From positions 2,294,001-2,358,000 of the forward strand of contig NZ_CP043909.1 in the NCBI RefSeq assembly GCF_008630915.1: DNA of 64,000 nucleotides, written 5' to 3'. The notes under the pieces were generated by a model, which did not search any database, was not told the origin of the DNA, and was given only the letters and a program-made list of their open reading frames with translations. The translations under genes and the position numbers were made by a program. Position 1 is the stretch's first letter; each line of letters starts with the position of its first letter. Below are positions 40,701-50,852 of this stretch, piece after piece. This DNA comes from Acinetobacter suaedae (GTDB taxonomy: Bacteria; Pseudomonadota; Gammaproteobacteria; Pseudomonadales; Moraxellaceae).

Positions 40701-41301
40701 GATTGGCATTAATAAAACCACCACCTTTAACATTAATCCCCGATGGGTTTGCAATAATCAAATCAGCGCGTTGACCCGCAATTTCAAGGTTACCTTCAAA
40801 TTGGCTCGCGCGTGCTGAGTTGACTTCATTTAAAATCAGGCGGGCTTCACCTGTTTGTAAGTATGGGTTAGCACCAACACTCCCCACAATGCTTGAGGCA
40901 GCACCTGTACGGCTGTTGTTGAGCACTGCACCCTGCGTTGGGACATCAAACTCTTTATAAATGTTGTGTGATACACCGCTTTTGTTCGGTGTTTGAATAT
41001 TAATGACAGGTACATTTTGTTTTTGTGAATTTTGTCCAACCCCAATCACAGGTCGGTTCGCAGCTGGTGCGCCAGTGTCTGCTACCATGCCTGCATAAAC
41101 CGATGAAAGTGGCATCCATATGCTCATACTGGCAACCAAAGCCTTGACATGCCAAAGCTGATGGAATGATTCTTCAGAGCTAGTTGTGGTCGAGTTAGTA
41201 CTTTGACCCGATGCTTTGCTTTGGCTTTTTGCATTTTCTGCAACAGCCATAAACATTTGACGAGCTTTGTTATAAATAATACGGTAACGATTTTTGTTCA
41301 T
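34750..41301 (-). CDS. cdiA: Contact-dependent inhibition toxin CdiA (filamentous haemagglutinin family)
   Basis: 2183 residues. An extended signal (MNKNRYRIIYNKARQMFMAV) is followed by a hydrophobic segment ending near VYA. The TPS secretion domain comes next, with NPSGINVKGGGFINANRATLTTG. A long haemagglutinin-repeat shaft runs to about residue 1400. A DUF637-type Ala/Gly-rich pretoxin region lies near residues 1560-1680. A PT-VENN-like boundary has VTNN at about 1873 instead of VENN. The last 311 residues hold a Cys-rich entry region, then a toxin domain from about 2095 with His2098 and His2103 (HIDERH) and a C-terminal RVRVVVDS...VITIFPV block. The domain resembles EndoU/BECR-fold RNases, moderate confidence. 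CdiB exports it; CdiI neutralises it. Confidence 0.93.
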   Translation of the reverse strand: MNKNRYRIIYNKARQMFMAVAENAKSQSKASGQSTNSTTTSSEESFHQLWHVKALVASMSIWMPLSSVYAGMVADTGAPAANRPVIGVGQNSQKQNVPVINIQTPNKSGVSHNIYKEFDVPTQGAVLNNSRTGAASSIVGSVGANPYLQTGEARLILNEVNSARASQFEGNLEIAGQRADLIIANPSGINVKGGGFINANRATLTTGKPQFNADGSIKQFVIDQGKITISANTGSQLGLGGANNNANYLDIYTRALELNAQLHAEQDIQVVTGANTISADLTQIQNKTSTAAAPTVAIDVKALGGMYANNIYLVGTEKGLGVNNAGTLQAVNNLVVTSAGKIEHTGSISSTSKTQGLVSVSTTGTGTAADINSAGTISSFGLLSLDSGNDINIKAKDVTLNYEGVASSPLIVSAEGNVNVADSAKIRNMGATGDLYIDATNINLAANSELRSNRGSAHIQAQKDFTSNKAGLVAAKDLTISANNHLNLTDTRLHASTGNIQLQSSSKETALNKITVQGGSVSAAKEFAIYADKDITLNNIDFIKKANSSQAQVNSINAYAGNNLSFTTANQEFPYTAGKIQLGAGNQLRLEGKDKNSKLSGGGGLKLSGKNVTTKNIYMTGSGANGVDIVSDGGNILLDQGSRLWANTGDININALNGSITANSLQVGTLGKASLLASKNVILAANKVETAVTGTDAKNITYTPSKISAEKGIQIASIDNGYLRLNTINLDAKNGDIQLDAKGNISLVRSDVITQQQKADGSFSPNKTYLWSELNGKNILINSGASNSLHWGNLNATGNIQAQAKGTQFLYGMNLKSGANTTLHADGRQTLHYVTAQSAGHTALSTKDRLHLSSSIVAADGTTNWGVGNTVKLQADGVLSLVSGAGQYLQNTDLKGGAVLIESGSGFDVNKNVKVTATGSPLLNNDKDLKKLNGNLSIQTNDNLTIDPKLLTLSAVGDYDLMSKKGDLTLIGHGGTKGNGSEQVVKLNTANGGINLAGQKVELQGTQLNAAKDISIVSTDGDLIIDGVKNTLTSQPSTKHINDLSERKDYLDQEYTALRNDENYKRMMYLVNHEYTTKNGVIGALNEIKLLVEKLNERYLITVTPYGDGLTTRIDLANRRTMYITDVTVAQPYKQEFEDIKQTIAILGKNVTGYEHLGATLTSTIGNINLASNKGLSISGSTIDAQRGAVLIEAAGTLANEEYQIQGEFKSDIKNSVKQGKIKGSIIIDATQDSYEIGQVTNTDYNWRSPVNATTINGDKGVKIKAAGKSATDNLILQGVGITSNNGNVDIEAYKNIIFDVAVENAYDKSKKTETKRKWYGKKKTTTTIKTAERVGGVSVDIDAKNINITSEEAKKADDKETGTHRTSIDMYSSQLTAHGGKVKILAGGDINLLTADNLSKDTLDISKSNSWMGIKLNKSKYTSTRNIKSELPAVLEASYIGAQADGNIVLKGTEFNYLEGADIQAGQEIYLLGASKLVEATKTKTSNSVVWQSMQDQGSITETSKLPTFNGPVAPKFVGSLTVQVPVAKRTANQKELIAEIEKLAKTPGNAYLKSLVDNKDQKVNWEQILLTNEDWDYKSQGLTAAGAAILAIVIAAVTAGAGAAALGTTATVSSATTITVGGTQVAIAAGGTITTFGGSIIGYTAASGAAAVFSTAGAMINAGLTALATQASISAVNNGGDLTKVLKELGSKDSVKSLVTTVVTVGIMDSIGASFDIKLKDMPQLEKMANGFVQGVSSNIISSTVQGQSLSDSLEKALLAGLASSLQGGLSGEIKQLEDINYLLHKIAHAAAGCLAGALQKSCEAGAIGAVVGEMAADLVPRSKELKDMTPQERDAYNKKVVATAQLIAGTVSAYSGYDVNTAANSAAVAVTNNYLTSKEVNELKAELDKCTDNQCKTNAFMKYKVVSDANDAALRAACSGLGLNSNACTGHINALLDGLSQAQNVKLKSQYMAFNSLGKFDNTVQLKADAIKATNIFTTWANTNCGSGVSEAVCKSRYDALDVKRKEELQNALDVIAWMPVAGNAMSMADSFKVLLTGTGIAGLEQNRLLAAANIVSAGFGNRVTRTHNATNVVNHAPRLKPRIENGNSKEGWQHIDERHISGTSAKGAGDLFVKGTTRSQIEEASTQLVLSGTRISDPSSRLQTYEKRIVINGQRDRVRVVVDSHDKNRVITIFPVRSE

Positions 41302-41346
41302 GTCAATTCTGCTATAAGTTGAATATTAAATAAGTAAAAATATGGT

Positions 41347-43119
41347 TTAGTACGAATAACTAAGGCTAAAGCCTGTAACCCAATCTTTTGCTAAGGTTTT
41401 TGGTGCAACTAGCCCATGTCCTGCAAAGGCATCTAAATACACCCCTCGAGAATAACTACGTAGTCCAAATACACTGCCTATGAGGTGTCGTTTCCCCGCA
41501 ATACTATTGCGTCCATTGACCCAGCCTTGATCAATACCCAAATAGAATTGGGTATTGGGAATCGCTGTTCCAAAGCTCATTTCCTGTTGTAGGTAATGTC
41601 CGTTATCTCCTGAGAGCATGACATCACCATCAAAGCCTCTAACACTGTATCGACCGCCAATATAGAAGCGATCCTGTGGGACTAAAATCTTGGGTGCGTA
41701 TTGCCCTTTCCAGTTCAAACGGTATTGAGCGGGATGATCTAAAATCAGTAAAGGATAGTTAAGGCGTAGGTCCGCACTCCATAAAGGTGCTCTTGAATAT
41801 CCTTCGGCAGGGCGCTGCTCTCCATTGATATCTCTAATTTGTTCTTCTGCGGCAAGTTTGGCATTAAAAGCACCCGTACCATGCCGATAGTCCAGCCCTA
41901 CATCTACAGTGCCAGCCCCTACATATTGACGGTGTTGTAATCCTGCATTCCAGCCTGAGGTTTGACGTCGTTGTACGCCTACTTCAATGTCGTCAATAAA
42001 GTTTTGGCTACGCTTATGATAGATTTTGCTATATACACTCGTCTTATAGTGACTACCACGGCTTAAAAGACGAGATACAGTAAGATTGCTTTGTTGGTTT
42101 TTTCCGCTATATAAAATTGGTTGGTTATAGCCTGCAACATATTGTTCGTATTCTGACTGGTTAAAACTAACACTCACATCATAGTTACGAAATGGGAGTT
42201 GATAGCTCGCAAAGAAGTTTTGGTTGCGGTCACGATGCAAGTTATCTAGTGAATGACTAAAGTTTAGATTGAATGCATCGTTGAGATGAAATGGACTGTT
42301 TACCCCAATCCCAACATTACCAATATATTTTCCTGTACTTTTAGTGCCCGAGTCATCAAGCCCGATATTAAAATTCAGTTTTTGTAAAGGTTCAGCAGAA
42401 ATCAATACATCACTATAGCCGCGATGTTCATGGTGTTCATCATTTGTTGGCACAATTTGAAGGTCTAAACGTCGATTGGTTGCTCGTTTTAAATTTTCTA
42501 AGCCTTGATCAAACTGCCGTAGATTAAGGACATCATTTTCTTTAAAAGGTAACGCAGCGGAGAGTTCTAATTTTGATGGCTCGGCATCTTTTTGAATGAA
42601 CTGATGCAATCGCCCTAGTTCAAGCTGTAATTCTAAAATGCCCGTATTTAAGTCTTGTTGAGGAGCAATGACTTGCGTGGTGAGGTAGCCTTTCTTAAGC
42701 ACTTCATTCTGTGCAAATTTCACCAAGTTTTGTAGGCTTTGCGTGCCAATGCACTGTCCCAAAATTCCTTTTTTGGGATCACTTAATGCTTTGATGACAA
42801 AGTCGAAGTCTTTTGGGCTGTATCTCTGATCCTGATTGTTTGTAATATCTAAACTGAGTTGGTTGATTTTAAAACATGGGCTTTCTGCAACAACAATCGA
42901 TTGTAAGCTTTGATGATCCTTGGCTGGTTTTGGTGTGAGCTGAATGTTTTGCTCAAGTAATTGTTGCTTTAATTCATGTAAACGCTGATCCTGCCGAACG
43001 ACTTCCAATGTAGAGATTTGTTCTGGACTCGGGGGAGACTTTAAGTCAGCAGCGATCGCAGAGAGAGGGATAGATGCTACACATGCAGCATAAAAACGAA
43101 TTGTTTTATTCATATTCAA
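41347..43119 (-). CDS. cdiB: CdiB, two-partner secretion outer-membrane transporter
   Basis: 590 residues. Signal peptide (ends near SAIAAD). Then POTRA-type domains (FKINQLSLDI... and ...TGILELQLELGRLH) and a 16-strand barrel with the VRGFDG motif of the Omp85/TpsB family (RYSVRGFDGDVMLSG). It ends in an aromatic strand SLSYSY. It threads CdiA to the cell surface. The gene is followed by cdiA after 45 bases; the order cdiB-cdiA-cdiI matches Acinetobacter-type CDI loci. Confidence 0.93.
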   Translation of the reverse strand: MNMNKTIRFYAACVASIPLSAIAADLKSPPSPEQISTLEVVRQDQRLHELKQQLLEQNIQLTPKPAKDHQSLQSIVVAESPCFKINQLSLDITNNQDQRYSPKDFDFVIKALSDPKKGILGQCIGTQSLQNLVKFAQNEVLKKGYLTTQVIAPQQDLNTGILELQLELGRLHQFIQKDAEPSKLELSAALPFKENDVLNLRQFDQGLENLKRATNRRLDLQIVPTNDEHHEHRGYSDVLISAEPLQKLNFNIGLDDSGTKSTGKYIGNVGIGVNSPFHLNDAFNLNFSHSLDNLHRDRNQNFFASYQLPFRNYDVSVSFNQSEYEQYVAGYNQPILYSGKNQQSNLTVSRLLSRGSHYKTSVYSKIYHKRSQNFIDDIEVGVQRRQTSGWNAGLQHRQYVGAGTVDVGLDYRHGTGAFNAKLAAEEQIRDINGEQRPAEGYSRAPLWSADLRLNYPLLILDHPAQYRLNWKGQYAPKILVPQDRFYIGGRYSVRGFDGDVMLSGDNGHYLQQEMSFGTAIPNTQFYLGIDQGWVNGRNSIAGKRHLIGSVFGLRSYSRGVYLDAFAGHGLVAPKTLAKDWVTGFSLSYSY

Positions 43120-43493
43120 ATATACAGAATGTTATGTAATGTTACAAACTGAAACGGAATATACATTATTCACTCAACCTTAACAAGAATTGTTATCATC
43201 AATATATTTAAAAAATTAATAATAAATTCTAATTTGCTGATTATTATGTTTATTTAATTTTTTAAGCATGCCTGATATTGTTAAGAAATATTTAATATTA
43301 ATTACTTATATTTAACTTTTGATAAAAATCAATATTCCTCTTTCAATTTTCCATCTTCTATATCTTGTAAATCCCAACTTAATATTTGGATTTCACCCGT
43401 ATATCCCAAAACTTCATAACAAAAAAATTGCAAAACAAAACATTTTTAACGATAATTATAATAATAATATTTCTCATTTACACGGTTGTAAAT
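43120..43493. other. AT-rich gap between divergent cdiB and the receptor gene
   Basis: About 374 bases, very AT-rich. It should hold the cdiB promoter and, near 43451, a Fur-like site for the receptor gene. No ORF is convincing. Confidence 0.5.
43451..43469 (+). promoter_or_regulatory. Fur-box-like site upstream of FhuE-like receptor
   Basis: GATAATTATAATAATAATA matches the 19-base Fur consensus at 15 positions and lies 25 bases before the receptor start. Low-complexity AT sequence raises the chance of a false match. Confidence 0.5.
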
Positions 43494-45671
43494 ATGAGCT
43501 CGACCCTCTCCTTCAAACGAAACTCACTTTTTCTTGCGCTATCAAGCTTAGTCAGCATTAGCCCCTACAGCTTTGCAGCAGATGAAGTATCACAGCAACT
43601 CCCAACCATTCAAGTCAAAGCGACTCAGGAAGAAAATTCGGATTCTGAAAGCACCAAATCCTATACGATTAAAAATAGCTCAAGTGCGACCAAGCTCAAT
43701 ATCGCAGCCAAAGAAACCCCTCAAACCATCAATGTCATCACTCGCCAACAGATCGAAGACTTTGGTTTAACCTCAACACGAGATATTTTAAATAATACCC
43801 CTGGCGTAACAGTCAATGCGCTCGAAACGGAACGCGCCGTATATATGGCTCGCGGATTCGAAATTTCAAATATATTAATTGATGGTGTTGGTTTCCCATT
43901 AACCAATTGGAATACCACAGATACTAATCCTGACAGTTATTTTTATGATCGTATTGAAGTCGTTAAAGGCGCAAATGCTTTAACCAATGCTTTTGGTGAT
44001 CCAAGTGCAACCATCAACTACGTTCGAAAGCGCCCAACCAAAGAGTTTCAAGCCAGCAGCTCTCTTAGCTATGGTTCGTGGGACACGCAACGCTATGAAG
44101 CAGATGCTTCTGGTCGTTTAAATGATCATATACGTGCAAGATTGGCTGGCTTCCAACAAACAGGTGACTCACATCTCGATCGTTATTCCTCAGAAAAAAA
44201 TGGAATTGTAGGTGTTATAGAAGCAGATATTACTGACTCTACCCTTCTCACCATTGGTGCCAGTCAAGAAAAAAATAAACCAAATGCCAACAACTGGGGT
44301 GCGATCCCACTCATGGATAGTTCTGGCAAACAACTCAGTTATGATCGCTCATTTAACCCCAATCCAGATTGGGCATATTGGGACAACACTTCTAGAAATG
44401 CATTTATCGAACTAAAACAAAAATTCCTAGATACATGGTCTGCTAACCTAAGCTATAACTACAATGAAAAAGATCGTGAAAGCCAGCTTTTATACTATTA
44501 TGGCTATCCAAACGCAGACGGCTCAGGAGTTTCATTAACACCAAATGGTTATTTAGAGAATAATAAACTACACACTGCTGATTTTAATCTTCAAGGCAAA
44601 TTTGACCTATTTAATCGAGAGCATGAAGCAATCATTGGTTATACCTTTTCTAAAAGTGATCAAGTTGACCACCAAAAGCAAGGTACGCTACATGACAGCA
44701 ATATCAATCATGTAAGCTCTGAATACAACGGACAAATCTCAGTTACACCTTATACAACCAATTGGGCAAGCTGGACACCAAAGCATGTCACTTGGTCAGA
44801 TTTCGTCAAACAAGCTGACTACAGCCAACGTAATGAATCTATTTATGCAGCCACACGTCTTCACCTCAATGATGATCTCAAAGTGACACTTGGCGCCAAC
44901 TACGTTAAAGCAAAAAGTGAGGGTTATAGCTACACCTCACCAATGAATTACGATGAAAGTAAGCTTTCGCCTTATGCAGGGATTACCTATAACTTTAGCC
45001 CTGAATATATAGGTTATATGAGTTACACCTCGATCTTTCGCCCTCAAACTTCTGTGAATGAAGCCACAGGAAAAGTTGCCGATCCAATCGAAGGTAAAAG
45101 CTATGAAGTTGGGATTAAAAGTGCGTGGTTAGATGACAAACTAACAGGAACCTTGGCGATATTTAGAACAGAAGAAAATAATTATCCTCTGCGCTCAAGT
45201 GACGGACATCCTTTAAATCGAAAAGTTGGGATTAGTGATTTACGTTCACAAGGTGTCGAAGTTGGTTTGGCAGGACAATTAACCGATCAAGTCAACGTCT
45301 CTCTTGGTTATGCTCAATTTAGTTTACAAGATCTAAAAAATGGTGGGGCTGCGAGAACTTATAATCCGACTCAAACCTTTAATCTACTGACCACCTATAC
45401 ACCTGCTCAACTACCAAAACTAAAAGTTGGCGCAGGACTGCAATGGCAAGGGAAAACCTCGATTTTTGACAATGTAAAATCGGCGTATTTGAAACAAAGT
45501 GATTATGCTTTACTAAATCTAATGGCAAGCTATGAAGTGAACCAACATTTCACCGTTCAGGCCAATGCAAATAATGTCACTGATAAAAATTATTTAAATA
45601 GCTTCACTTATAGTCAAGCATTCTACGGAGAACCTGCAAACTATAGCGTTGCGCTTAAGTTTAAATATTAA
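43494..45671 (+). CDS. TonB-dependent siderophore receptor, FhuE/FpvA-like
   Basis: 725 residues from the ATG at 43494. The longer frame from 43386 adds an untypical hydrophobic run. The signal peptide ends near SFAADE; TonB-box-like PTIQVKA follows. Close relation to FhuE is visible in the plug (MARGFEISNILIDGVGF, DRIEVVKGANALTNAFGDPSATINYVRK) and in the barrel (GYMSYTSIFRPQTSVNE and LTGTLAIFRTEENN). FhuE-type receptors take up ferric hydroxamates. The final strand ends VALKFKY. No ribosome site is obvious. Confidence 0.87.
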   Translation: MSSTLSFKRNSLFLALSSLVSISPYSFAADEVSQQLPTIQVKATQEENSDSESTKSYTIKNSSSATKLNIAAKETPQTINVITRQQIEDFGLTSTRDILNNTPGVTVNALETERAVYMARGFEISNILIDGVGFPLTNWNTTDTNPDSYFYDRIEVVKGANALTNAFGDPSATINYVRKRPTKEFQASSSLSYGSWDTQRYEADASGRLNDHIRARLAGFQQTGDSHLDRYSSEKNGIVGVIEADITDSTLLTIGASQEKNKPNANNWGAIPLMDSSGKQLSYDRSFNPNPDWAYWDNTSRNAFIELKQKFLDTWSANLSYNYNEKDRESQLLYYYGYPNADGSGVSLTPNGYLENNKLHTADFNLQGKFDLFNREHEAIIGYTFSKSDQVDHQKQGTLHDSNINHVSSEYNGQISVTPYTTNWASWTPKHVTWSDFVKQADYSQRNESIYAATRLHLNDDLKVTLGANYVKAKSEGYSYTSPMNYDESKLSPYAGITYNFSPEYIGYMSYTSIFRPQTSVNEATGKVADPIEGKSYEVGIKSAWLDDKLTGTLAIFRTEENNYPLRSSDGHPLNRKVGISDLRSQGVEVGLAGQLTDQVNVSLGYAQFSLQDLKNGGAARTYNPTQTFNLLTTYTPAQLPKLKVGAGLQWQGKTSIFDNVKSAYLKQSDYALLNLMASYEVNQHFTVQANANNVTDKNYLNSFTYSQAFYGEPANYSVALKFKY

Positions 45672-45678
45672 TAAATTT

Positions 45679-45712
45679 AACCCCTTATCTTAATACTAGG
45701 ATAAGGGGTTAA
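45679..45712. terminator. Bidirectional terminator, receptor and glpD
   Basis: TAACCCCTTATC (45679-45690) and GATAAGGGGTTA (45701-45712) with a ten-base loop lie between convergent stops at 45671 and 45717. Confidence 0.8.
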
Positions 45713-45716
45713 TATT

Positions 45717-47237
45717 TTAAGCAGCGTTAGGTGCCTGATTTTTAGTTTTTAAATATGCATCCAATGATGCGACTTCATCATTAGTCATGCTTAAACCAAG
45801 CTTAGAGCGTCTCCAAAGAAGATCTTCACTGGTCGTTACCCATTCGAAACGCCACAAATAGTCCACTTCTCTCACATATAAGCCCTGACCAAAATGTTGA
45901 CCAAGCTGCTTAACCGAACTTGCTTCACCTAAAATATTCCAAATACGCGAGCCATAGGCTCCCGCCCAACGTTTCGCCAAAGCTTCTGAAGCATCGGAGA
46001 TTTGCGCGCGGATTTCATTAGCTAACTGCTCAACCGACACCATCTTTTCACCGCCCGGCAAAGTTTCCGTTGCAGTCCAACTGCCTTTCATCGCTGGGAA
46101 AAATGCTTTCAGTTGCAACATTGCAGACTCAGCAAGCTTACGATAAGTCGTTAACTTTCCACCAAATACCGAAAGTAATGGCGCTTGCTCCGCAGCTTCT
46201 TTTGATAAGGCTAACGTATAGTCACGTGTCACCGCAGATGGATTATCTGACTCATCGTCACATAATGGGCGCACCCCAGCGAAAGTTGAGATAATATCAG
46301 CTTGGGTAAGTTGCTTTTTAAAATGCGCATTACTCACCTCAATGAGATAATCAATCTCAGCTTGAGTAATTTTCACTTGAGCTGGATCACCTTCATACTC
46401 ATGGTCGGTGGTACCAATCATGGTGTATTGATCCAAATATGGAATTGCAAAGACAATACGGCGGTCATCATTTTGCATAATGAAAGCTTTATCACCCTCA
46501 TAAAGCTTCGGTACGATGATGTGACTACCTTGAATCAAACGAATACCATAAGGAGATTTTAGCTGTAAATCCTGTTTAATAAACTGTGCGACCCAAGGAC
46601 CTGCAGCATTCACCAAAGCCTTCGCTTTAATTTGAAATTGCCCTTCTGCATTTTCCAAATCGACAATCCAAATTTGTCCTTCACGTCGAGCAGATAAACA
46701 ACGGGTACGCGTTACAATTTCTGCCCCTTTTTCACGTGCATGCATTGCATTCAAAACAACTAAACGTGAATCATCTACTGCACAGTCTGAATATTCAAAA
46801 CCACGTGTAATCGCTGTGTTTAACGGACTATCATCTTTAAAGTAGACATTATTTGAACCCAATAATTTTTCACGCTTACCTAAATGATCATAAAAGAATA
46901 AGCCCGTACGAATCAGCCATGCTGGGCGTAAATGTGGACGATGAGGCATAATAAAACGCATTGGGCGAATAATGTGTGGCGCTTTATTGAGCAACACTTC
47001 ACGCTCAGCTAATGCTTCACGCACCAAACGAAACTCTTTATGTTCAAGGTAACGCAAACCACCGTGAATCAGCTTACTACTCGCAGATGAAGTATGGCTC
47101 GCCAAATCATCTTTTTCACATAAAAATACCGATAAACCACGCCCAGCAGCATCAACAGCAATACCCACACCATTGATCCCACCACCAATGATGGCAAGGT
47201 CATAAATTTTGTCACTTGACTGAGGAGAAGTTTGCAT
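45717..47237 (-). CDS. glpD: Glycerol-3-phosphate dehydrogenase (aerobic)
   Basis: 506 residues. FAD-binding Rossmann motif YDLAIIGGGINGVGIAVDAAGRG at the N-terminus, then SSASSKLIHGGLRYLEH, ALVNAAGPWVAQF and FAGVRPLCDD. It oxidises glycerol 3-phosphate to DHAP and passes electrons to quinone at the inner membrane. It lies after glpR with a 239-base gap that holds its own palindromic operator, so it probably has its own promoter. Confidence 0.95.
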   Translation of the reverse strand: MQTSPQSSDKIYDLAIIGGGINGVGIAVDAAGRGLSVFLCEKDDLASHTSSASSKLIHGGLRYLEHKEFRLVREALAEREVLLNKAPHIIRPMRFIMPHRPHLRPAWLIRTGLFFYDHLGKREKLLGSNNVYFKDDSPLNTAITRGFEYSDCAVDDSRLVVLNAMHAREKGAEIVTRTRCLSARREGQIWIVDLENAEGQFQIKAKALVNAAGPWVAQFIKQDLQLKSPYGIRLIQGSHIIVPKLYEGDKAFIMQNDDRRIVFAIPYLDQYTMIGTTDHEYEGDPAQVKITQAEIDYLIEVSNAHFKKQLTQADIISTFAGVRPLCDDESDNPSAVTRDYTLALSKEAAEQAPLLSVFGGKLTTYRKLAESAMLQLKAFFPAMKGSWTATETLPGGEKMVSVEQLANEIRAQISDASEALAKRWAGAYGSRIWNILGEASSVKQLGQHFGQGLYVREVDYLWRFEWVTTSEDLLWRRSKLGLSMTNDEVASLDAYLKTKNQAPNAA

Positions 47238-47247
47238 AAATCACCGC

Positions 47248-47279
47248 AAATTTTCATTATTGTTCAATAATGAAAATTT
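47248..47279. promoter_or_regulatory. Palindromic operator candidate upstream of glpD
   Basis: Two perfect 15-base arms, AAATTTTCATTATTG and CAATAATGAAAATTT, around TT. It sits 11 bases before the glpD start. The inner TTCAATAATGAA core has the TTC-N-GAA layout of GlpR sites. Probable GlpR or other DeoR-type operator. Confidence 0.65.
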
Positions 47280-47381
47280 AAACATATAAAATGAAAATTA
47301 ACAATATAAAATAGCCACAAAAACGTAAACTAATCGACGTTTTGTGTATTGAATTATTCAAATGAAAATTAAGTGAAAGCC

Positions 47382-47404
47382 GTGGAATGTCTCAGACATT
47401 CCAC
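47382..47404 (-). terminator. Hairpin between glpR and glpD
   Basis: Eleven-base arms GTGGAATGTCT and AGACATTCCAC almost touch, separated by one base. It lies downstream of the glpR stop and lacks a strong U-run, so it may be a weak terminator or another operator. Confidence 0.45.
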
Positions 47405-47476
47405 TAAACAAGAAAATACAATTGATTTTAAATAATTTTTATTAGAATTTGGTACGTTGTTTTTCGAAAATGAAAT

Positions 47477-48241
47477 CTATTTCGCAATAATCAAACCAAC
47501 GTCTAATTCTTGGATCATTTTCATATATTGCTCATTGGGTTGTTGATCCGTAAAAATGCAATCAACTTGTTTTAATGATCCTAAACGAATCATTGCATTT
47601 CGACCAAACTTACTACTGTCTGCTGCGAGAAAAACCTGACGAGCACTTGAGATAATTTCTTGTGATACACAGACTTCTTGAAAATCGAAATCTAACAATG
47701 TGCCATCTTCTTCTATTCCACTAATCCCCACTAAAGCATAATCAGCCTTGAACTGTTTAAAAAAGTCAGCGGTTGCTTGACCAATCACCCCTCCGTCTGG
47801 ACGAACACGCCCACTGGCGATCAATACCTCAAAATCTTCTTTAGTACTCAAAATCTTCGCGACATTTAAATTATTGGTGATAATTTTTAGTCCAGTGTGG
47901 TTTAACAATGCATGTGCAATGGCTTCTGTGGTTGTCCCGATGTTAATAAACAACGAAGCATGGTCGGGTACAGCCGCCGCCACAGCCTCTGCAATAGTTC
48001 TCTTTTCTTCAAGCATGTAACCAACACGGGTGGTATATTCCGTGTTTTCCACCGTTGAATCATGTGCTGCGCCGCCATGATAGCGACGCAGCAAGCCTTC
48101 ATCAGCCAATTGATTAATATCACGACGAATCGTCTGTGGTGTCACATCGAAATATTGAGCAAGCTCTTCAATACTGATATAGCCACGTTCCCGTACAAGC
48201 TCAAGGGTTTTTTGTTGGCGTAGTATCAAGCTCATGCTCAT
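47477..48241 (-). CDS. glpR: Glycerol-3-phosphate regulon repressor
   Basis: 254 residues, DeoR family. N-terminal helix-turn-helix: [38 protein letters not shown]. The C-terminal sugar-phosphate sensor domain has [10 protein letters not shown] and [13 protein letters not shown]. Glycerol 3-phosphate would relieve repression. Placed between glpK and glpD, whose upstream regions both carry palindromes. Confidence 0.92.
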   Translation of the reverse strand: MSMSLILRQQKTLELVRERGYISIEELAQYFDVTPQTIRRDINQLADEGLLRRYHGGAAHDSTVENTEYTTRVGYMLEEKRTIAEAVAAAVPDHASLFINIGTTTEAIAHALLNHTGLKIITNNLNVAKILSTKEDFEVLIASGRVRPDGGVIGQATADFFKQFKADYALVGISGIEEDGTLLDFDFQEVCVSQEIISSARQVFLAADSSKFGRNAMIRLGSLKQVDCIFTDQQPNEQYMKMIQELDVGLIIAK

Positions 48242-48287
48242 CCATCCTATGCTATTTTAAATCAATATGACTCAGTGATTGTTGTGC

Positions 48288-49829
<1,542 letters not shown>

Positions 49830-49957
49830 TTAGGATTTGTTGGACATCAACAGCTCCTATTTGAGCAATAAATTAAACGCCCGAAAAACGGGTAGCAATA
49901 TCGCAATAAAGCAATGACTTTTGCATTAAATTAAAAACTCGGCAGATTATATGCAAA

Positions 49958-49977
49958 ATTGTTCGTAAACGAAAATT
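49958..49977. promoter_or_regulatory. GlpR operator candidate upstream of glpK
   Basis: The palindromic core TTCGTAAACGAA (49962-49973) in a 20-base site fits the E. coli GlpR consensus WATKYTCGWWMMCGWRMATW at 19 of 20 positions. It lies 155 bases before the glpK start, so it should control glpKR. Confidence 0.75.
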
Positions 49978-50089
49978 CTTTCTTTAAATTTGAATATAAA
50001 ATTGACGAAACGCAGAACTTTTAAAGATTCCTAACAATTCAAAAATCATTTTATGCGATACTAAAACCAGAAATAACAGGACGATTGAA

Positions 50090-50512
50090 ATGAAAAAAAT
50101 TAATTTATTTTTTATTGTAAGCGGTACACTTTTAATTGCTGCATGTCAAAGCACCTCACATCAATATAATGGTGAAAAGGGTTATCAAATTGAAGATAAA
50201 ACAGCAACTTCCGCTACTATTGCATATACACTTTCTGCCCGTGGCAACGCCAATGTAGATGAAAAGAAACTTCAGCATGCTTGCAAACAAGTTCTCGGCG
50301 TAGAAAAAAATTACAAACTCAACATCCTGAGTACCAACGAAATCATGAATCCAACCAAGCAAGAACAATATGGTGTCCAACTAGGAAACAGTCGCGCAAC
50401 TTTTGGTCTATCAAACTCACCTGATTTTAATAATACTGAAGGTTATGCAACTCGTCAGGCGCTTGAAGCTAAACCAACAACGCTAACTGTTGTTCGCTAC
50501 ACTTGTTCATAA
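50090..50512 (+). CDS. Lipoprotein of unknown function, 140 residues
   Basis: Signal peptide with lipobox LIAAC (Cys19), RBS AGGA. The mature part is small and soluble, without a known motif. It has two later Cys residues (HACKQ and the C-terminal YTCS) that could pair. It is flanked by glpK and a GNAT gene, neither suggesting its job. Confidence 0.7.
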   Translation: MKKINLFFIVSGTLLIAACQSTSHQYNGEKGYQIEDKTATSATIAYTLSARGNANVDEKKLQHACKQVLGVEKNYKLNILSTNEIMNPTKQEQYGVQLGNSRATFGLSNSPDFNNTEGYATRQALEAKPTTLTVVRYTCS

Positions 50513-50523
50513 TTCCACCGATA

Positions 50524-50564
50524 AAAATGGATGTAGGCAGTTCACAGATGACTACATCCATTTT
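50524..50564. terminator. Bidirectional terminator
   Basis: Arms AAAATGGATGTAG (50524-50536) and CTACATCCATTTT (50552-50564) lie between convergent stops at 50512 and 50568. Confidence 0.75.
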
Positions 50565-50567
50565 CAT

Positions 50568-50852
50568 TTATACTTTTAGAACATCACAAATAGATGGATC
50601 TTTATCAAATACAGATTTTGCAAAAGGACATAGCGGAATAACTTTGACCTGACGCTGACGCACAAACTCAACTAATGCATCAAGGAGTTGACGACCAACA
50701 CCTTGTCCTCGGAAATTCTCATTCACATCGGTATGGTCAATAATAAGCATTTCTTCACCCGCCCATGTATAAGCCATTTCACCAGCAATTACATCACCAT
50801 CAAATAGTTTAAAAACTCCGTGCTTACTATCATCTGTTTGCTGAATTCCCAT
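50568..50852 (-). CDS. Small GNAT-like N-acetyltransferase, YjdJ-type
   Basis: 94 residues, half the size of a usual GNAT. It holds the acetyl-CoA-binding region RGQGVGRQLLDALVEFVRQ and the following strand VIPLCPFAKSVFDK, typical of the short YjdJ/GCN5-like family (PF14542). Substrate unknown. Confidence 0.8.
   Translation of the reverse strand: MGIQQTDDSKHGVFKLFDGDVIAGEMAYTWAGEEMLIIDHTDVNENFRGQGVGRQLLDALVEFVRQRQVKVIPLCPFAKSVFDKDPSICDVLKV

Noticed and set aside
36131..40774. ORFs on the plus strand inside cdiA
   Set aside because: They are antisense shadows of one long intact minus-strand frame and lack ribosome sites or recognisable products.
47316..47346. Second operator before glpD
   Set aside because: The CACAAAA-ACGT / ACGTTTTGTG arms differ by one extra A and are outside the clean palindrome, so it is only suggestive.
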